NCBI GenBank assembly: GCA_946186125.1
Contig: CAMHLZ010000013.1
Span: 1-64,000 of the forward strand
Length of the DNA stretch: 64,000 nucleotides
Origin: an uncultured Lachnospira sp.
Lineage (GTDB): Bacteria; Bacillota; Clostridia; Lachnospirales; Lachnospiraceae
Reading direction: 5' to 3'
In this document: positions 44,901-54,022 of the stretch, piece by piece
Numbering within the stretch: position 1 is the stretch's first letter
Layout of the letters: each line of letters starts with the position of its first letter
Translations under genes and position numbers: made by a program
Notes under the pieces: model-generated
Seen by the model: the letters and a program-made list of their open reading frames with translations, nothing else
Database searches by the model: none
What the model was told of the DNA's origin: nothing

Positions 44901-46041
44901 GGTGCTGGAAAATGATGATACCGTTGTATTGCAGGATTTATCTAATGTTTCATTAGAAAAGGATTATATCATAAAAGAAGGAACCAATGAAATAAAATTG
45001 TACTATACAGAACCGGACTCTTTGAAAAAATATGAATGTATGATGAATGTCAGCGGAAGAAAAAAAACGCCCGTTGCAATAGAAAGCATTCGACCTGTAA
45101 CAGAAAAAATAATACAGGGAGAACCTCTTAATTCAATAGAATTTAAAACTTCTGTACAATTTGATAATGAAACAACCGAAAATGTTATAGTACGTTATGA
45201 AGGTGATGGAGATGTGGTATATGGATTAAACGTGATTGAGTTGTCATACTTTGGAGTGAAAACAACAGCAAGGTTTGAAGCAGAACGTTTTGAACCGTCA
45301 ATAATACTTGATGATGGAAATGCAGTGCCTGAGAAAGTAAAAAAAGGTGCAATATTGACGTTAAAAGTAAAGGGCAACAGCGAAAAGGCATTGGAACACA
45401 AACAGATATTGTGGAGAAGCAGTGACGAAAATGTTATGAATGTGGATAAAGATGGTGTTGTCACGGCAAAAAGTCCGGGGCATTCAGATATAACTGCCAT
45501 AGTAAATGATGAATGTGTGAAGGTAACCATATATGTTGATGAAGAGTGTAGTATAACAGCGATTACTTTAAATAAATCAGCCGCTTACATGGTTATAGGC
45601 AGTAAAATGCGTTTGAAATATACAATTTCCGGAGACTATGATGCGTCTAAGCTTAAATGGATCAGTGGAAAACCTGCGATAGCGGCAGTAAGCAAAAACG
45701 GACTTGTTAACGCTAAAAGAGTCGGTAATACCACGATAAAGCTAAAGGCATCAAACGGAGTATATGTAAAATGTAAAATATATGTACGAAAAAGTGCAGA
45801 CCGGATTATTTTGAATAAAAAGATTATCAAAGGAAAAAAAGGTCAAAGCTTCAGGCTTAAGTACAAACTCCCGGATAATTCATATGTTAAGAGCGTAAAG
45901 TGGTTTTCGCTAAATAAAAAAATAGCCACCGTGTCATCAAAAGGCGTAGTGCATTTGAAGAAAAAAGGTGTTACGTATGTGAAGGTGAAAGCAGCAAATG
46001 GGGTTGTTGCGGCTTGCAAAATAAAGGTTTTATCAAAATAA
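41956..46041 (+). CDS. Large secreted LRR_5/Ig-like repeat surface protein
   Basis: A 1361-residue exported protein; the signal peptide is FVTVFIVLAIVLTIMSFTKA. The N-terminal ~400 residues carry LRR_5 repeats (FENCKSLESIPVI, CFKGCTALKEFPEF, EMFSGCEMLESIILPSG, HAFDGCVHLEKLYIPDG). From ~430 to ~1080 come four or five tandem Ig-like modules of a bacterial 'EYxGxxxEG' type (AEYAAEGIEDGTVDKQYVKV and AEYEGEVLEGTEILKDNITV are clear copies). Big_2 domains lie among and after them (FWYSSNPDVISVSDTG, LWRSSDENVMNVDKDG, KWISGKPAIAAVSKNG, KWFSLNKKIATVSSKG). No sorting signal is seen; the lysine-rich end may bind the anionic wall. TTGGAGG precedes ATG 41956. Confidence 0.83.
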   Translation: MRKLISKNNFVTVFIVLAIVLTIMSFTKAEASDLGYGTLNQEGTVTWRLNNDGVLTVEGSGTADSYKSSNQVPWDTLRDKIVKVQINNNVTGVRNISYWFSGCENLIYINQLPENTTYMRYTFENCKSLESIPVIPMKVKTLLNCFKGCTALKEFPEFDVCMVENWSYAFKGCTGLEYAGLILSYPVTSVKGIFQNCKNLDALIIFNDTQCLTQENCAKAFLNAGSGCEKRIRIISAYMSIDKVKSLLNASYDTVDYCGEVKNHYHYKINAGKKCSYAYIDETKTLYIAGNGNVDISGVIPDLKEYGNGIKHVVFCNGIKNISKGTLKNLKALIDVSLSVLLESIPDEMFSGCEMLESIILPSGLKRIGEHAFDGCVHLEKLYIPDGIEEISPTAFANLNDTLCLEFSNNNQIALASAKENNYRYRIPEKLTIEYTGNVTEGCMLDREKFTAIKLVYSDGDTVDIPFEEISVEDYVIMAGDNTLHASYGDFLAEFKVTGVEKSVIRIEVNYDSNLDEAVEGGRISSDALSVLAEYNNGKKEYLKYGGITGESAHPAAGYYTVDDYKLAYSPTGEENHVTVRVAITSSSDISKTAVINVTAAKKSVTGISAYYAGADITEGMGINPENIIAYANFNNNTKERILFNGIYNTYNPDDKNDYKIVDPAVDVNDTYPVSPEYSYSIDSYVISNQNNLITIWCGDKSATFIVRGRNKLPVGIEAEYAAEGIEDGTVDKQYVKVYIKYDNDDREELEKKDNISVNEDILIIGDNHVCVSYIEPYTRNIYKCNMYVSAREKRPVEVVKALPAHGMVVEGEWINETEFNISVRYDNGRIYDSITKLNIPGCYENGENILHATYMNLDFDIKVTAEKFIPELKDSKGDTPPSVIEKNSNIKLWITGNSELSLRDKKIFWYSSNPDVISVSDTGMLTANGYGTAVITAVINGVEVKYEIEVKMPEIKSVYAEYEGEVLEGTEILKDNITVFLVLENDDTVVLQDLSNVSLEKDYIIKEGTNEIKLYYTEPDSLKKYECMMNVSGRKKTPVAIESIRPVTEKIIQGEPLNSIEFKTSVQFDNETTENVIVRYEGDGDVVYGLNVIELSYFGVKTTARFEAERFEPSIILDDGNAVPEKVKKGAILTLKVKGNSEKALEHKQILWRSSDENVMNVDKDGVVTAKSPGHSDITAIVNDECVKVTIYVDEECSITAITLNKSAAYMVIGSKMRLKYTISGDYDASKLKWISGKPAIAAVSKNGLVNAKRVGNTTIKLKASNGVYVKCKIYVRKSADRIILNKKIIKGKKGQSFRLKYKLPDNSYVKSVKWFSLNKKIATVSSKGVVHLKKKGVTYVKVKAANGVVAACKIKVLSK

Positions 46042-46060
46042 TAAAAAATTTTTCTTAAGT

Positions 46061-46089
46061 TTGCAGAAATTAACAATCAATGTTATAAT
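46061..46089 (+). promoter_or_regulatory. Predicted promoter of the SleB-domain gene
   Basis: TTGCAG at 46061-46066 and TATAAT at 46084-46089 are 17 bp apart, with TG one base before the -10 box. Confidence 0.6.
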
Positions 46090-46148
46090 GGGTAATGTAC
46101 GGACTTTTATAATTTAAGCCCGGCTTATATAAAATCTATAAGAAAGGC

Positions 46149-47306
46149 ATGATGATAATGCAGGAAAAGAAGTTTTTGTTGCCGATGGCAATGTCAGCGA
46201 TAGTTATAGCTGCTGTTATATGTTCTACGAATGTAAGAGCCAGTAATATCCAGGAGTGGCAAAGTAAAAAACAGGAAAACGAATCAAATCAGGCATCTGC
46301 TGAGTCACAGGCTGTGGAACTCGAGTCATCTAAAGAAAATTTAGAAAATCTTGTTGAAGAGTTTAATTCCGAATTGGAATCGCTTGGAAACGATCTGAAT
46401 GAAATTGAGACAAAGATTACAAATAAGAAAAAAGAGATAAAGAAGTGTAAAAAAGAGATAGAATCTGCTGAGGCAGACAAGGAAGAACAGTATGAATCCA
46501 TGAAAGAAAGAATACAGTTCCTTTTTGAAGCCGGAGATACAAGTTACCTTGAGATGTTTTTAAACAGCAAATCATTAGTTGAGAGTCTTAATAAGGCTGA
46601 ATACTTTAACAAATTATACGAATATGACAGGGAAATGTTTGATAAGTATGAAAAGACTCTTGAAGATATAGAGAATAAAAATACACTCCTTCAACAGGAA
46701 CGTGGAGAACTTGATTTATTAAAACAGGAAAATGAAGATAAGCAGAATGAATTGTCGAATACAATAAACCTTACGGGTGTAGAGATTCAGAAGTATGCAG
46801 ACCGTATAGCAGAAGTTGAAGCTAAAGCTGCTGAATATGAGAAAAATGCGTCATATGCAGAAGCACAGATAAAAGAACTTGAGGAAGAGTCAAGGCGGGC
46901 AGAGGAAGAAAGACTCCGTATATTGATGGAGCGTGCGAACGTCAGCGGAGAAAAGGTGTTTGATTATACGCCAAGTGATCTTGAACTGTTAGCGACGCTG
47001 ATTCAGGCAGAAGCAGAAGATCAGCCTTATGAAGGTAAACTTGCCGTTGGTTCGGTAGTTATTAACAGAATCAGAAGTTCATATTATCCTAATAACATGA
47101 TGGGAGTGTTATACCAGCCATATCAGTTTACTCCGGTAACGGTTAATAACAGATTTGCAATGATTCTTGCGAGAGGAGCAAATGAAGAATGTTATCGTGC
47201 GGCACAGGAAGTCCTTGACGGACACATTGTTGGTAACTGGCTGTATTTTAGAATGAATGACGGGTCCAGAACAGGCCTTGTAATAGGAGATCATGTATTT
47301 TATTAG
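46149..47306 (+). CDS. Secreted coiled-coil protein with SleB/CwlJ-type cell wall hydrolase domain
   Basis: A 385-residue protein with an N-terminal signal peptide (LLPMAMSAIVIAAVICSTNV). Residues ~35-255 are a long coiled coil like that of PcsB/CwlO proteins (ENLENLVEEFNSELESLGND, FEAGDTSYLEMFLNSKSLVE), which in relatives couples hydrolases to FtsEX. Residues ~275-385 are a Hydrolase_2 (SleB) domain: LATLIQAEAEDQPYEGKLAV with the probable catalytic Glu, VGSVVINRIRSS, and YQFTPV. SleB was first known from spore cortex lysis, but the coiled-coil arrangement suggests growth or division. Three nearby ATGs (46149, 46152, 46158) could be the start; AAAGG at 46143 best fits the later two. Confidence 0.85.
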   Translation: MMIMQEKKFLLPMAMSAIVIAAVICSTNVRASNIQEWQSKKQENESNQASAESQAVELESSKENLENLVEEFNSELESLGNDLNEIETKITNKKKEIKKCKKEIESAEADKEEQYESMKERIQFLFEAGDTSYLEMFLNSKSLVESLNKAEYFNKLYEYDREMFDKYEKTLEDIENKNTLLQQERGELDLLKQENEDKQNELSNTINLTGVEIQKYADRIAEVEAKAAEYEKNASYAEAQIKELEEESRRAEEERLRILMERANVSGEKVFDYTPSDLELLATLIQAEAEDQPYEGKLAVGSVVINRIRSSYYPNNMMGVLYQPYQFTPVTVNNRFAMILARGANEECYRAAQEVLDGHIVGNWLYFRMNDGSRTGLVIGDHVFY

Positions 47307-47335
47307 AGAAGAGTTTAAATAATTAAAAAAAGAGG

Positions 47336-47364
47336 TTGAAATGAACTTTGTAATAAGGTATAAT
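47336..47364 (+). promoter_or_regulatory. Predicted promoter of carAB
   Basis: TTGAAA at 47336-47341 and TATAAT at 47359-47364 are 17 bp apart. Only ~50 bases separate it from the carA start, so there is no room for a PyrR-type attenuator. Confidence 0.62.
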
Positions 47365-47419
47365 CTATACAATTTGAGTTAAAATAGACAGAACAATAAA
47401 GAGAAAGGATAAAACAAAG

Positions 47420-48499
47420 ATGAAAGCTTTTCTAATACTGGAAGATGGTACTGTTTTTACCGGTGTTTCAATCGGTTCTACAAAGGAAGTAGTAAGTGAG
47501 ATTGTATTTAATACATCGATGACAGGATATTTAGAGGTACTTACTGATCCTTCTTATGCCGGTCAGGCAGTTGTTATGACATATCCGCTGATAGGTAATT
47601 ATGGAATATGTCATGAAGATATGGAGTCATTAAAACCTTGGCCTGACGGATATATCGTAAGGGAATTATCAAGAATTCCAAGCAATTTCAGATGCAACGA
47701 ATCAATACAGGATTTCCTGAAAAAACATGATATACCGGGAATTGCAGGTATTGATACGAGAGCACTTACAAAGATTCTCAGGGAAAAAGGTACAATGAAT
47801 GGTATGATTACCACAAATGAGAATTATAATATTGAAGAAGTAAAAGGAAAGCTGAAAGAATATTCACCAAGAGAAGTAGTAAAGAAAGTTACATGTTCAG
47901 AAAAATCTGAGCTAAAAGGTGACGGATTTAAGGTTGCGTTGATGGATTTTGGTGCAAAGAAGAACATAGCAAAATCTTTAAATGAAAGAGGATGCAATGT
48001 TACGATTTATCCTGCATTTACACCTGCAGAAGAGATTATTGCATCAAATCCTGATGGAATTATGTTGTCTAACGGACCGGGTGATCCTAAGGAATGTGTA
48101 ACCATTATTGAAGAGTTGAAGAAATTATATAATACGGATATACCTATATTTGCAATCTGTCTCGGACATCAGCTTATGGCACTGGCAAATGGTGCGGATA
48201 CACATAAGATGAAGTATGGACACAGAGGAGCAAATCATCCGGTTAAGGATTTGAAGACAGGTAAGGTATATATATCTTCCCAGAATCATGGATATGTTGT
48301 TGATAGTGATACTATCAGTCCTGATGTGGCAGAAGTTGGATTTGTGAATGTAAATGATAAGACAGTTGAAGGTTTGAGATATAAGAATAAAGAAATCTTT
48401 ACCGTTCAGTTCCATCCGGAAGCATGTCCGGGTCCACAGGATTCAAGTTTGTTATTTGATGAATTTATAGATATGATGAGGAGGAAGAAGAATGCCTAA
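47420..48499 (+). CDS. carA: Carbamoyl-phosphate synthase small subunit
   Basis: Hydrolyses glutamine and passes ammonia to CarB. The 359-residue chain has the N-terminal CPSase domain (AFLILEDGTVFTGVSIGS, VFNTSMTGYLEVLTDPSYAG, PGIAGIDTRALTKILREKG) and a class I glutamine amidotransferase domain with the nucleophile in FAICLGHQLMALA, the GANHPVKDL segment, and the catalytic His in QFHPEACPGP. GAGAAAGGA precedes the ATG. The 3' end overlaps carB by 8 bases. Serves arginine and pyrimidine synthesis; no regulator site identifies which. Confidence 0.96.
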   Translation: MKAFLILEDGTVFTGVSIGSTKEVVSEIVFNTSMTGYLEVLTDPSYAGQAVVMTYPLIGNYGICHEDMESLKPWPDGYIVRELSRIPSNFRCNESIQDFLKKHDIPGIAGIDTRALTKILREKGTMNGMITTNENYNIEEVKGKLKEYSPREVVKKVTCSEKSELKGDGFKVALMDFGAKKNIAKSLNERGCNVTIYPAFTPAEEIIASNPDGIMLSNGPGDPKECVTIIEELKKLYNTDIPIFAICLGHQLMALANGADTHKMKYGHRGANHPVKDLKTGKVYISSQNHGYVVDSDTISPDVAEVGFVNVNDKTVEGLRYKNKEIFTVQFHPEACPGPQDSSLLFDEFIDMMRRKKNA

Positions 48500-51400
48500 G
48501 AATCCGAATATTAAAAAAGTACTTGTAATTGGCTCAGGTCCTATCGTAATTGGACAGGCAGCAGAGTTTGACTATGCGGGAACACAGGCCTGCCGTTCAT
48601 TAAAAGAAGAAGGAATAGAGGTTGTATTGGTAAACTCTAATCCGGCTACTATTATGACGGATAAGGATATTGCGGATAAGGTATATATCGAACCTCTTAC
48701 AATTAAGATACTTGAAAAGATTATTTTAGAAGAAAAACCAGACAGCGTGTTACCTACACTTGGAGGACAGGCCGGACTTAATCTTGGAATGGAATTAGAA
48801 GAGTCAGGATTTCTTGCAGAACATAATGTTAAACTTTTAGGTACTACAGCAGAGACTATCAGAAATGCAGAAGGACGTCAGGAATTCAAAGATTTGATGG
48901 AAAGAATCGGCGAGCCTTGTGCAGCTTCACATGTAGTTGAGAATGTAGAAGATGGTATAGAATTTACAAATAAAATCGGTTATCCGGTTGTATTAAGACC
49001 TGCTTATACACTTGGCGGAAGCGGTGGCGGTATCGCTCATAACCAGATGGAATTAGTAGATATCCTTACAAATGGTCTGAGACTCAGCCGTGTCGGACAG
49101 GTTCTTGTAGAGAGATGTATAGCAGGATGGAAAGAGATAGAGTACGAAGTAATGCGTGACAGTGCAGGAAACTGTATTACCGTATGTAATATGGAGAATA
49201 TAGATCCTGTAGGTGTTCACACCGGTGACAGTATCGTTGTTGCACCTTCACAGACATTAGGTGATAAAGAATATCAGATGCTTCGTACATCTGCTTTAAA
49301 GATTATTGATGAACTTGGAATTACGGGTGGCTGTAACGTACAGTATGCATTACATCCGGAATCATTCGAATATTGTGTTATCGAAGTAAATCCCCGTGTC
49401 AGCCGTTCGTCAGCTCTTGCATCAAAGGCTACAGGATATCCTATAGCAAAAGTTGCAGCAAAGATTGCACTCGGATACACACTTGATGAGATTAAGAACG
49501 CCATCACAGGAAAGACATATGCAAGTTTTGAACCTGCACTCGATTACTGTGTTGTAAAGATACCAAGACTTCCGTTTGATAAGTTTATCATGGCTAAGCG
49601 TACACTTACTACACAGATGAAGGCTACCGGAGAAGTTATGAGTATCTGTCAGAACTTTGAGGGAGCATTGATGAAAGCTATACGTTCACTCGAGCAGCAT
49701 GTTGAGTGCCTTATGGATTACGATTTTACGGGGCTTAACGATGATGAGCTTTTAGAGCAGCTTGAAGTAGTGGATGACAGAAGAATATGGTGTATAGCAG
49801 AAGCACTCAGACGTGGAGTATCTTATGATATTATCCATGAAAAAACTTTGATAGATAAATGGTTTATAGATAAGCTTGCTATTATAGTTGAGATGGAAAA
49901 AACTCTTAAGGAAGAGCCGCTTACAAAAGAACTCTTAGCAGAAGCAAAGAGAATTGAATTCCCTGATACAGTTATTGGAAAACTTACAGGAAAGACAGAA
50001 AAAGAGATCCATGATTTAAGAATGGAATATGGTATAGTAGCTGCATTTAAGATGGTTGATACATGTGCTGCAGAATTTGAAGCGAGCACGCCATACTATT
50101 ATTCATGCTTTGGCAGTGAGAATGAAGTGGTTGAGACAAAGCCGGAGAAGAAAGTCCTTGTACTTGGTTCGGGGCCTATCAGAATCGGTCAGGGTATCGA
50201 GTTTGACTTCTGTTCTGTTCACAGTACATGGGCATTCAGGGAAGAAGGATATGAGACTATTATTGTAAATAATAACCCTGAGACAGTAAGTACTGACTTT
50301 GATATAGCAGATAAGCTGTATTTTGAGCCACTGACACCGGAAGATGTTCAGAATATTGTTGATATAGAAAAACCAGATGGAGCAGTAGTACAGTTTGGCG
50401 GACAGACAGCCATCAAATTAACAGAGAGCCTTATGAAGATGGGAGTTCCAATTCTTGGAACAAAAGCAGAGGACGTAGATGCTGCCGAAGACAGAGAGCT
50501 TTTTGATGAGATTCTTGAACAGTGTGAGATTCCAAGACCGGCAGGTCATACTGTATTTACGGTAGAGGAAGCGAAGAAAGCTGCAAATGAATTAGGTTAT
50601 CCGGTTCTTGTAAGACCGTCATACGTTCTTGGCGGACAGGGCATGCAGATAGCTACGGATGACACAGAGATAGAAGAATTCATGAATATCATTAACCGTA
50701 TTGCACAGGATCATCCGATTTTGGTTGATAAATATCTCGTAGGAAAAGAGATAGAGGTAGATGCGGTATGTGATGGTGAAAATATTTTGATACCTGGTAT
50801 CATGGAACATATCGAGAGAGCCGGTGTTCATTCAGGAGACAGTATTTCAGTATATCCTGCACAGTCACTTGATGATAAAGTCATTGATGTTATAGAAGAG
50901 TATACTCAGAGACTTGCACGTTCACTTCATGTAAAAGGTATGATAAATATTCAGTTTATCGTATGTAATGGAGAGGTATACGTTATAGAGGTAAATCCTC
51001 GTTCAAGCCGTACAGTGCCTTATATTAGCAAGGTAACGGGAATACCTATCGTAAAACTTGCTACAAAGGTTATAATTGGTCACAAGATAGAAGAACTTGG
51101 TTACAAACCGGGACTTCAGGCAAAGGCTGATTATGTAGCGATTAAGATGCCTGTATTCTCATTTGAGAAGATTCGTGGAGCAGACACCTGCTTAGGACCT
51201 GAGATGAAGTCTACAGGAGAATGTCTTGGTATAGCGAAGACGTTTGATGAAGCGTTATATAAAGCATTCTTAGGCTCGGGAGTAAACCTTCCAAAGCATA
51301 AGAAGATGATTATTACCGTAAATGATGCAGATAAGCATGAAGCGATATCTATCGGAAAGAGATTTGAGAAACTTGGATATGAGATATATGCAACCAGAAG

Positions 51401-51701
51401 TACTGCACGTGTTCTCAACGAGAATGGCGTACACGCTATCAAGGTTAACAAGTTATCACAGGAAGCTCCTACAGTTATCGACCTTATCTTAGAGCATAAG
51501 ATTGATATCGTAGTTGACACACCAACACAGGGGAGAGATAAGTCAAGGGACGGATTCCTTATCAGAAGAATGTCTATCGAGACTGGAGTTAACTGTTTCA
51601 CAGCACTTGATACTGTAAATGCATTGCTGACAAGCTTGGAAAGTAACGTTAAGGATAATCTCTCAATCGTTGATATAGCGACAGTAAAGACAAGATCATA
51701 A
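48492..51701 (+). CDS. carB: Carbamoyl-phosphate synthase large subunit
   Basis: Makes carbamoyl phosphate from bicarbonate, ammonia and two ATP. The 1069-residue chain shows the internal duplication of the family: first half with VLVIGSGPIVIGQAAEFDYA, LRPAYTLGGSGGGIA and IEVNPRVSRSSALASKATGY; second half with VLVLGSGPIRIGQGIEFDF, VRPSYVLGGQGMQIA and IEVNPRSSRTVPYISKVTG. The C-terminal MGS-like allosteric domain (~930-1069) has TVNDADKHEAISIGKRFEKL and VVDTPTQGRDKSRDGFLIRR. GGAGG in the end of carA provides the ribosome site. Confidence 0.97.
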   Translation: MPKNPNIKKVLVIGSGPIVIGQAAEFDYAGTQACRSLKEEGIEVVLVNSNPATIMTDKDIADKVYIEPLTIKILEKIILEEKPDSVLPTLGGQAGLNLGMELEESGFLAEHNVKLLGTTAETIRNAEGRQEFKDLMERIGEPCAASHVVENVEDGIEFTNKIGYPVVLRPAYTLGGSGGGIAHNQMELVDILTNGLRLSRVGQVLVERCIAGWKEIEYEVMRDSAGNCITVCNMENIDPVGVHTGDSIVVAPSQTLGDKEYQMLRTSALKIIDELGITGGCNVQYALHPESFEYCVIEVNPRVSRSSALASKATGYPIAKVAAKIALGYTLDEIKNAITGKTYASFEPALDYCVVKIPRLPFDKFIMAKRTLTTQMKATGEVMSICQNFEGALMKAIRSLEQHVECLMDYDFTGLNDDELLEQLEVVDDRRIWCIAEALRRGVSYDIIHEKTLIDKWFIDKLAIIVEMEKTLKEEPLTKELLAEAKRIEFPDTVIGKLTGKTEKEIHDLRMEYGIVAAFKMVDTCAAEFEASTPYYYSCFGSENEVVETKPEKKVLVLGSGPIRIGQGIEFDFCSVHSTWAFREEGYETIIVNNNPETVSTDFDIADKLYFEPLTPEDVQNIVDIEKPDGAVVQFGGQTAIKLTESLMKMGVPILGTKAEDVDAAEDRELFDEILEQCEIPRPAGHTVFTVEEAKKAANELGYPVLVRPSYVLGGQGMQIATDDTEIEEFMNIINRIAQDHPILVDKYLVGKEIEVDAVCDGENILIPGIMEHIERAGVHSGDSISVYPAQSLDDKVIDVIEEYTQRLARSLHVKGMINIQFIVCNGEVYVIEVNPRSSRTVPYISKVTGIPIVKLATKVIIGHKIEELGYKPGLQAKADYVAIKMPVFSFEKIRGADTCLGPEMKSTGECLGIAKTFDEALYKAFLGSGVNLPKHKKMIITVNDADKHEAISIGKRFEKLGYEIYATRSTARVLNENGVHAIKVNKLSQEAPTVIDLILEHKIDIVVDTPTQGRDKSRDGFLIRRMSIETGVNCFTALDTVNALLTSLESNVKDNLSIVDIATVKTRS

Positions 51702-51716
51702 GAATATAAAAATATG

Positions 51717-51755
51717 AAAGTTACACATTATTAGTTTAATGTGTAACTTTTTTTG
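51717..51755 (+). terminator. Rho-independent terminator of carAB
   Basis: A perfect 14-bp stem (AAAGTTACACATTA / TAATGTGTAACTTT) with a six-base loop is followed by T4 plus the T of the stem, giving seven consecutive T. Confidence 0.9.
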
Positions 51756-52001
51756 TTAAAATATGTTGACTGTAAAAAGAAAGTTCAGGTATTAAATAGA
51801 GTAGCTTTTGAAAATGAATCACTCCATAAGATGGTTGTATACGATACGGTAAAAGATGAGATATCGAATATAGATATGAATTTAAATGAAATTGTGAATA
51901 TATACGAGCTGGAGCCGGATGTTGACAGTGTTTGTATGGATGAAAATGTTATATTAGCATCTGATGGAATGGGAAAGGTATTTAAATTTGAGCAAAGCTA
52001 A
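51753..52001 (+). pseudogene. Short unrecognised open frame after carAB, probably a gene remnant
   Basis: An 82-codon frame starts with TTG inside the carAB terminator and has no ribosome site. The peptide (LNRVAFENESLHKMVVYDTV, VNIYELEPDVDSVCMDENVI, ASDGMGKVFKFEQS) has protein-like composition and could be the C-terminal end of a beta-propeller-type protein, but I do not recognise a family. An ATG at 51831 could start a 56-residue protein, also without a ribosome site. A decayed 3' fragment is the simplest reading. Confidence 0.35.
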
Positions 52002-52057
52002 GAATAAAAAAAGAATAACCGTCTGTGACAGATTTTATACCGTTCGTTCCTAAAATA

Positions 52058-52086
52058 TTGACTTAGAATTGTGCCTTTTGTATAAT
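52058..52086 (+). promoter_or_regulatory. Predicted promoter of the LytTR-DUF3021 pair
   Basis: TTGACT at 52058-52063 and TATAAT at 52081-52086 are 17 bp apart; AGAAAGGAG precedes the start at 52124. Confidence 0.65.
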
Positions 52087-52123
52087 TTTTATTATAAAAA
52101 ACTAAGAAAGGAGAAAATGTCGC

Positions 52124-52591
52124 ATGAAGAAGCTTAATGTTCGGTTCGAACTTGATGAAGAACTTAGTGACATAGAAATTATCGTCAGGGCAGGGGAGAA
52201 AAGTGAACAGGTAAAAGCCATAATAGAAAGTTTCGTTCACGGTGAATCCGATGAATTAACTCTTTTTGATCAAAACGGTAAGGCCTGCGTTGTTGAGCAA
52301 AAAGATGTTGTTTTTTTGACGGCTGACGGTAAGCAGGTTAAAGTTGTTACTAAAAGCGATGAGTATTATGCAAAAAAATCACTTCAGAGTATGGAAAAGT
52401 TATTGAGACGGGATTTTTTGAGGGTTTCCAGATTTGAGATAATAAATTTGAAGATGGTTTCAAAATTTGATTTTACAATCGGCGGTACTCTTTGCATTGA
52501 ATTCAAGAATGGAATGAAAACATGGGCTTCGAGACGGTATATCCCGATTATTAGAGAAAGACTTTCCGAAGAGGAGGGGTACTTATGCTGA
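52124..52591 (+). CDS. LytTR-family transcriptional regulator
   Basis: A 155-residue DNA-binding protein without a receiver domain. The N-terminal ~50 residues are a small variable segment, and the LytTR domain covers ~45-150 (CVVEQKDVVFLTADGKQVKV, YAKKSLQSMEKLLRRDFLRV, SRFEIINLKMVSKFDF, GMKTWASRRYIPIIRERL). It overlaps the downstream DUF3021 gene by 7 bases. Such LytTR-DUF3021 pairs are known self-contained regulatory systems in Firmicutes, in which the membrane protein is thought to restrain the regulator. Targets unknown. Confidence 0.9.
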   Translation: MKKLNVRFELDEELSDIEIIVRAGEKSEQVKAIIESFVHGESDELTLFDQNGKACVVEQKDVVFLTADGKQVKVVTKSDEYYAKKSLQSMEKLLRRDFLRVSRFEIINLKMVSKFDFTIGGTLCIEFKNGMKTWASRRYIPIIRERLSEEEGYLC

Positions 52592-53037
52592 TAAGAAATA
52601 TAAAACGAGCAGGAATCGGGTTTTTATTAGGTATGGTTATGTGTAGTGCTATATCACTTATGATGATGGGACCTGCACCGCAATTATTTATACCGGTTTC
52701 AAACGAATTAGTTGAAAAGTGCGGTTCATTAGGTACAGCGCTACTGGTTCAATTGATAGCTTCTGGAATATATGGCTCTATCTGCTTTGTGAGCATGGCA
52801 TTTTATGAAATAGAAAGCTGGTCTCTTGCAAGGGCTTCAGCAAGCCATTGCCTTACGATAGTATTATGCTATATTCCGATTGGACTGATGCTTGATTGGG
52901 CGAGTAAACCTGTCGAATTTTTAATAATTGTAGGAATCCAGATAATTTCATACTTCATAGTATGGCTTATCATTTATCTGATATATAATAAGCAGGTTAA
53001 TGATTTGAACGAAATGATAAAGAAGTCACAAAAGTGA
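52585..53037 (+). CDS. DUF3021 membrane protein
   Basis: A 150-residue protein with four predicted membrane helices (IGFLLGMVMCSAISLMMMG, LGTALLVQLIASGIYGSIC, ASHCLTIVLCYIPIGLML, FLIIVGIQIISYFIVWLIIY) and a short charged C-terminal tail. DUF3021 proteins are nearly always encoded next to a LytTR regulator, as here, and probably inhibit it at the membrane. Start overlaps the regulator gene; GAGGAGGGG is the ribosome site. Confidence 0.88.
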   Translation: MLIRNIKRAGIGFLLGMVMCSAISLMMMGPAPQLFIPVSNELVEKCGSLGTALLVQLIASGIYGSICFVSMAFYEIESWSLARASASHCLTIVLCYIPIGLMLDWASKPVEFLIIVGIQIISYFIVWLIIYLIYNKQVNDLNEMIKKSQK

Positions 53038-53060
53038 TTTTGACAAAGGAGGAATCGTTA

Positions 53061-53925
53061 TGTTGAAAAAGATAATGGAACTTTGCTACTATAGAGGAGC
53101 TGCCTGTTACAGGAATACGGCAGGATGCATTTAAAAATAGTGAAAGTCTTGTGGAGGTAAGTTTTCCAGATTCACTTACCACAATAGGCAGTTATGCATT
53201 TTACTATTTCAAATGTTATATATAGTATTCTTGGAATACAGTCTTTTAATGCAGATGATTCAAAACATGTAACAGTAGACAAAAAAATGGGTATTGTAAC
53301 ACTTGAGCAGGATTTGTATTTTGGTAATAACCAGCCGCCGAAAAACGGAGAATCGGTATTTATTGCCGTTCAAACTGAAGGCAGACATGTTCCGGGCAAC
53401 TCGGGTGAAGGTTCAGAACTTAGTTCATTCAAAAGACTTGTTGTTGGTGAGTCCTACACGGATGAAGAGACCCAAACAACAATATCTCCAAAGATTAAAT
53501 CTTCTAAACTCTATGTTGGAGAGACGACAGTAATTGAAGCTAATGTTAAGAATGGTTCAGGTACTACCACATTTAATTCAAACAATAAGGCAGTAGCTGC
53601 TGTAGATAAAAATGGAAATGTAAAAGGAATTGGCGCAGGTAAAGCTATAATTACAGTAAAGAATAACAATGTAAAAGCTACCATAAAGGTTACGGTAATT
53701 AAGAAAATAAATACTTTTGTAATAAGCGCAAAGAAACTAAATGTTAAATACAAGACCAAAAAGGTATTCAAGAATGCAATTATAGTGGATAATGCGAAGG
53801 GTGATATCACATACACTAAGTTGAAAGGAAAAAACAAAATTAGTGTTAATAAAAAAACAGGTGAGATTACAGTTAATAAAGGTCTGAAGAAAGGCAATTA
53901 CAAATTGGTTATTAAGGTGACTTAG
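53061..53925 (+). pseudogene. Broken LRR_5/Big_2 surface protein gene
   Basis: Pieces of one surface protein in different frames. An ATG at 53061 behind AAGGAGG gives 25 codons and stops. A second frame from about 53091 reads ELPVTGIRQDAFKNSESLVE and VSFPDSLTTIGSYAF, a clear LRR_5 repeat, then stops at TAG near 53225. A third frame, 53194-53925, runs 243 codons: an unassigned beta region, then a Big_2 domain (SSKLYVGETTVIEANVKNG, AVAAVDKNGNVKGIGAGKA) and a lysine-rich end. No signal peptide remains. The 3' frame might still be translated from ATG 53194, but it has no good ribosome site. Confidence 0.75.
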
Positions 53926-53946
53926 TATCTTGTTTTCAAATGTATA

Positions 53947-53975
53947 TGGAAAAAAAGTTATATTAGAGTTATAAT
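53947..53975 (+). promoter_or_regulatory. Predicted promoter of the chemoreceptor gene
   Basis: TATAAT at 53970-53975 with a weak TGGAAA at 53947-53952, 17 bp apart. TGGAGG at 54010 precedes the ATG at 54023. Confidence 0.4.
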
Positions 53976-54022
53976 ATAGAAGGAACTGATTATATATAAT
54001 GTATTTGATGTGGAGGAAAAAT

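Noticed and set aside
47365..47419. PyrR attenuator or arginine T-box before carA
   Set aside because: The leader is only about 50 bases and has no terminator, antiterminator or T-box sequence.
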